A stretch of 64,000 bases of DNA, taken from NCBI RefSeq assembly GCF_000344685.1, contig NW_006920428.1, positions 174,509-238,508 of the forward strand. Reading direction: 5' to 3'. Below, one piece after another: positions 60,611 through 64,000 of this stretch. How positions within the stretch are numbered: the stretch's first letter is position 1; every line of letters starts with the position of its first letter. Under the pieces are notes generated by a model. The model made no database searches. It was not told the origin of the DNA and was given only the letters and a program-made list of their open reading frames with translations. The stretch comes from Gloeophyllum trabeum ATCC 11539. Lineage: Eukaryota; Basidiomycota; Agaricomycetes; Gloeophyllales; Gloeophyllaceae. The position numbers were made by a program, and so were the translations under genes.

Positions 60611-60878
60611 CATCACTACTGCCGAGTACACTGGGACCTCCCACAACCACAAGATCCAGCATCTAGGCGAACACAAGTATTGGTTAAGCATGGACTACTG
60701 CCACATGCCAAACATCCTCATGTTGGATGAAGTTCATGCCAGACAGAGATATTGGTATGACATGTAAGGTCCACGATCACGATCACGCTGTCATGTCTTG
60801 CAGCAATCGACCCTTTTCTTCATAACGGAACTGAACTGAAGAGACAATCTACAACGACAACCAGGAATGTTCCTATGG
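60611..60878. other. Short 3' flank of P450-5
   Basis: Contains only the 3' end region of P450-5 and the edge of the repeat tract. Confidence 0.35.
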
Positions 60879-63256
60879 CTAGATGGATCCACCCCCATTC
60901 ACACGACCCACTAGGCGAACTTCAAGCGAATCGTGAAGCCACAGATTATGTTCCTGCTCGGACTTGAGTGCTGTAGCTGACTTGACCTAACGAACTATAC
61001 TCACTTTGTAAGAGGCGTCATACTTGGCAACATCAAATCCCTCCCCGAAGGAAAGGTCAAAAGAGTTTAGTAAGCCGGCAGTAAAAAGCCTGGAGCATAT
61101 CATTACCGGATTGTGAAACGCGAAAAGAGAACCTACTTCATATTCTGCAAAGCCACCTGCTTTCCAATACAAACACCAGAGCCATAGCTAAATGGGACAT
61201 ACGCGTCCCTGCTATGCGGCTGGATGTTGGAAGACTGGAGCCATCGCTCCGGAATGAATTCATCGGGTCGAGCGAAATTGTTGCCTGGGTCAATGGTCAG
61301 CGATGCATAAAGTGCGGAATACCTTACATACGGTCCCGGTGCAGTGTAAATATCGGGCACGCGACAGTTGTGTGTGGAGGGATAAACCTGCCCAGGACTT
61401 CGCACCCATGATCTCCGCTGTAGCGAGGGGGACCTGCTGGCACAGGAGGAACGAGTCGCAATGCCTCTTGCACGCACGCATCGAGGTAGGGGAGTCTTGT
61501 GAGGGTTGCGGCGTCTACATCTACAGTTCCTCCGTCCGTTGCTTCACTGATTTCTGCACGGAGTTGATTCATGGCATCCCCATTCCCAATTATGTACCGA
61601 AGCAGCGCCATTAAGGCCTGCGCGATGGTATCAGAGCCTGCAACAACAATGAAGGACGCATCTGCCGAAGCTTCCTTTGCGCTAAGATGATATCCACCGG
61701 ACTCCTCGTCTTGCTGAATAAGTGTAACATTCATTAGGATGTGCAAACATCATCCGCCAGCAGACAAATGCTTACTATAATCCCTAGAATGTCCTTCTTC
61801 ATGCCTGCCGACTTGGCTTTTGTTTCTTTGACTTTCTCTCCCGAAAACTGGAAAAATGAGTTCCAGAGGGCAGAACTCAGGAAGGATCACACATGCCTTT
61901 TGGAATGTTATTATTGGCCCTGGTTGGGGAAGAAGGGCAATGACGTCCTTCATCCACGGCACCTGTCCGAGGACTGATCCACATGTCAACTAACTGATAG
62001 CTTGATTAGTTGGTTCAAGAATCATACATACTTCCTACAAAGAGTACACCCATTGATAGCTGCAAGCAGTTATAAGTAGTTGATACATTTAGGACGCCCC
62101 CAGCTTACCACTTCCATCCATCCTTCACTGTCGCGGCCGGCAGCCATCGTCTCGAAACCACCGGAGAAGGCCATATCACCCATTACATCCCTACCAGCAA
62201 AGATTTAGATCAGCGTGGCTGCTATACGTTCACGATAAACTTGATCTCACATCGCCCACAGTGAGATCCAGTGCGAGAGCGATATATTCTTGCCATTCAC
62301 TGCTTTCTGTTTGAGGATATCGACCAGTTGATCAAGACGAGTCTAGTTTGTGGTGAGGCTCAAGGAGAAAGGATTACGTGATAGAGCTTCACCTGGGCAA
62401 AGCCTCGGTATATCTGCACCATTTCATTGCTAAACGCCTTGTTCCATGCCTGTTAAATGAATCCGGTCGGCTGTCAGTATAGGAACCAGTTGGCTCGTCT
62501 TAAAACTAACGACAAGTCTTCGTGCATGTTCATCACGGTCAGTAGTTGTAATCAGAGCATCTGCGTCCTGAGGTGCTCCTATAGGCCATGATAATCAGAT
62601 CGGAGTCTTCAATGCGGAGCAAGTGCAACAGCATCACCTTGGTAAAACGGAGCTCTAAACATTTGACTGTAAATCGGTTTAATTGCATCCGGGACGTTAA
62701 CAGAAATCTCATTGGGACCTGAATCAGCATTTAGAGTGTTTGAGGGAGTTAGGAAGGCTAAATTCTACCTATCCGGACCCAAGGTCCGTATGTACCATGC
62801 AGTCTGGAGAGATGTCAGCTGCCGAACGAGACATAGTTCATTCAAACTCACTCCTGCAATTTTAGGTGGCGATTTCCTTTGGCAATCCAGATTGCCATCC
62901 ACCATTTTGTAATCTTAGCTGAAGTCGGGCCGGGGTACTTTGCGAGCGGGTGCCATGGACTCAGCCGATATAGCACGACTGTTCCAGCCAGAGAGAGGAG
63001 AAACGATAGGAATGCCTCAATTGTATGGTACACGGCGGTCTTGACCTCTGTACCGACAACGGCCCAGGAGGCTAGGATGATCATCACCCCCGACAAGACG
63101 AGGGTTATGACGAATGCAGGTACGGTCGGCTCGGCGCGTCGTATAATCGGGTGAGAGGACTGCGAGTACTTAGAACGACTATCTTGTACAAGAAAGGACG
63201 ACATTACTCACTATGCCGGCGATGCAGGCGTAAAGAGCTAGTTTGGAGAGCACCAT
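60879..63256 (-). CDS. Cytochrome P450 (P450-5), paralogue of P450-4
   Basis: Fifteen exons (63256-63212, 63159-62852, 62803-62769, 62718-62638, 62578-62514, 62449-62393, 62342-62251, 62190-62109, 62059-62032, 61973-61897, 61847-61776, 61713-61332, 61284-61137, 61089-61005, 60953-60879) close to 543 aa. The first exon reads MVLSKLALYACIAGI and matches MTFQFLSTCIIAGP of P450-4 in position. Motifs: YRLSPWHPLAKYPGPTSAK hinge, I-helix VVAGSDTIAQ, K-helix EALR, PERW, and heme loop FSYGSGVCIGKQVALQNMK. Intron 10 (61848-61896) has a GC donor (AAG/GCATGT), which is rare. An ER monooxygenase; substrate unknown. Both P450-4 and P450-5 have the same 15-exon plan, with one intron shifted between exons 12 and 13. 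Confidence 0.9.
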
Positions 63257-64000
63257 CTTGGGTTGAGCTAGCGAGGTGGACGGCAACCTGTAGGCGCTAC
63301 TAGTGCTGTCGACACCAGTGAGGAACAGAAGCACAGTGTTCCCAGGCGCTAAAGATAATTTTATGCTCAGTAGATCCGGCTGAGCTTCACTCTTCACTGA
63401 ATCCTCATGATGTGCATCTATGATATCGCACGAAGACGACTTTCTTGCCTTTCCTGTGCGGGGAAGTTGTAAGTTGAATCTCCATTCAATAGCTGGATTG
63501 AAATTGGCCGTATCCGATATGCCCGCGAACTCACACTGAGGCCGATCACTGCAGTATAGACACAGCCTCTCATTGAACAAGAAGCAGAGCGAGCATGTGA
63601 GAGCATGTGAGAGCATGTGAGCTTTTGCGTGCTTCTTACCTGAAGTGTGACAGTTCAACGTTCAAGTACTTACGGTCGTACGAATCCGATGGGCCCAGAC
63701 ATAGCCAATGAAGAAGAAAGGTACTTGGGCGGCAGCGGCGTCAGGACCCATCTAATTACTCAGAGAGGTACCCATTCGAACCAGCTGAGCCCTACTGTCA
63801 GTCCGTTGTGCTGCCGTACCGGGCACGGTGGCGACATGTAATGCGCTGCAACATTTTAGTCTGCTTTCGTGTGATTCGTAGACTCAGACCCAAACGTGAG
63901 GAATACCCCCCTTTTCTCCTGTTGTGTCTTTGCGAGGGAGCATTGATGTTACCGAGCGCAACTACGCTCAGCTAGCTCCCTACCGTCCGTTAGACGGGTG
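63257..64000. other. Window end, upstream of P450-5
   Basis: Presumed promoter and upstream region of P450-5. Three tandem GAGCATGTGA units (63591-63620) are the only repeat noticed. The next gene is not visible. Confidence 0.4.
63591..63620 (+). repeat. Three tandem copies of a 10-bp unit
   Basis: GAGCATGTGA is repeated three times in register. Each unit contains CATGTG, so it might be a binding site array, but this is speculation. Confidence 0.85.

Noticed and set aside
1..64000. tRNA, rRNA or mitochondrial origin
   Set aside because: No cloverleaf-like or rRNA words were noticed; spliceosomal introns with nuclear codon use argue for nuclear DNA. A dedicated tRNA scan was not possible.

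Overview
This is a fungal nuclear window, almost certainly from a wood-decay type agaricomycete (Basidiomycota). The evidence is dense GT-AG introns of about 45-70 bp, a Plavaka-type DNA transposase, a Ty3/Gypsy LTR, several multi-intron P450 genes, a fused EH/SH3/RhoGEF/PH endocytic protein and leucine-rich F-box paralogues. Exons were assigned by hand from splice sites and reading phase. Thirteen gene models close in frame from start to stop; a fourteenth, P450-3, closes except for one missing base in exon 1. No bacterial-type features, tRNA, rRNA or CRISPR arrays were seen.

Layout. 1-4.15 kb is mobile DNA: the 3' end of a Gypsy element with its LTR, then an apparently intact Plavaka-like transposase (1010 aa). 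4.15-8.8 kb holds no gene I can support. 8.8-11.4 kb is an OPT-family oligopeptide transporter. 11.9-21.2 kb is a tandem array of three cytochrome P450s on the minus strand with the same exon plan. It is followed by a secreted PL14-like polysaccharide lyase (21.9-23.5 kb). A truncated copy of the lyase 5' end and a relic P450 first exon lie inside the array, which records duplication and rearrangement. 23.9-25.6 kb is the ALG2 mannosyltransferase, a housekeeping gene. 25.9-32.2 kb holds two paralogous F-box proteins separated by a foldback repeat and a probable solo LTR; a third paralogue sits at 38.1-40.7 kb on the minus strand.

The most interesting part is 33.4-46.5 kb. It holds an intact oxidosqualene cyclase (732 aa) with an unusual DCTGE catalytic motif, an intact GMC oxidoreductase (598 aa), a decayed alpha/alpha-toroid (terpene-cyclase-like) gene, and two decayed ERG26-like sterol-4-alpha-carboxylate 3-dehydrogenase copies at its two ends. 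Together with five P450s in the window, this looks like a triterpenoid or sterol-modifying metabolic neighbourhood that is partly pseudogenised. The inferred order of chemistry is cyclase, then P450 hydroxylation, then oxidation by GMC or 3-beta-HSD-type enzymes.

47.1-53.9 kb is a conserved 18-exon gene for a Cin1/intersectin-like scaffold and RhoGEF (1951 aa). 55.2-63.3 kb holds a second, unrelated pair of paralogous P450s (556 and 543 aa, 15 exons each). Between them is a GGCCAGGC-rich repeat tract interrupted by a 454-base run of N, flanked by two almost identical 407-bp copies that are probably partly an assembly artefact.
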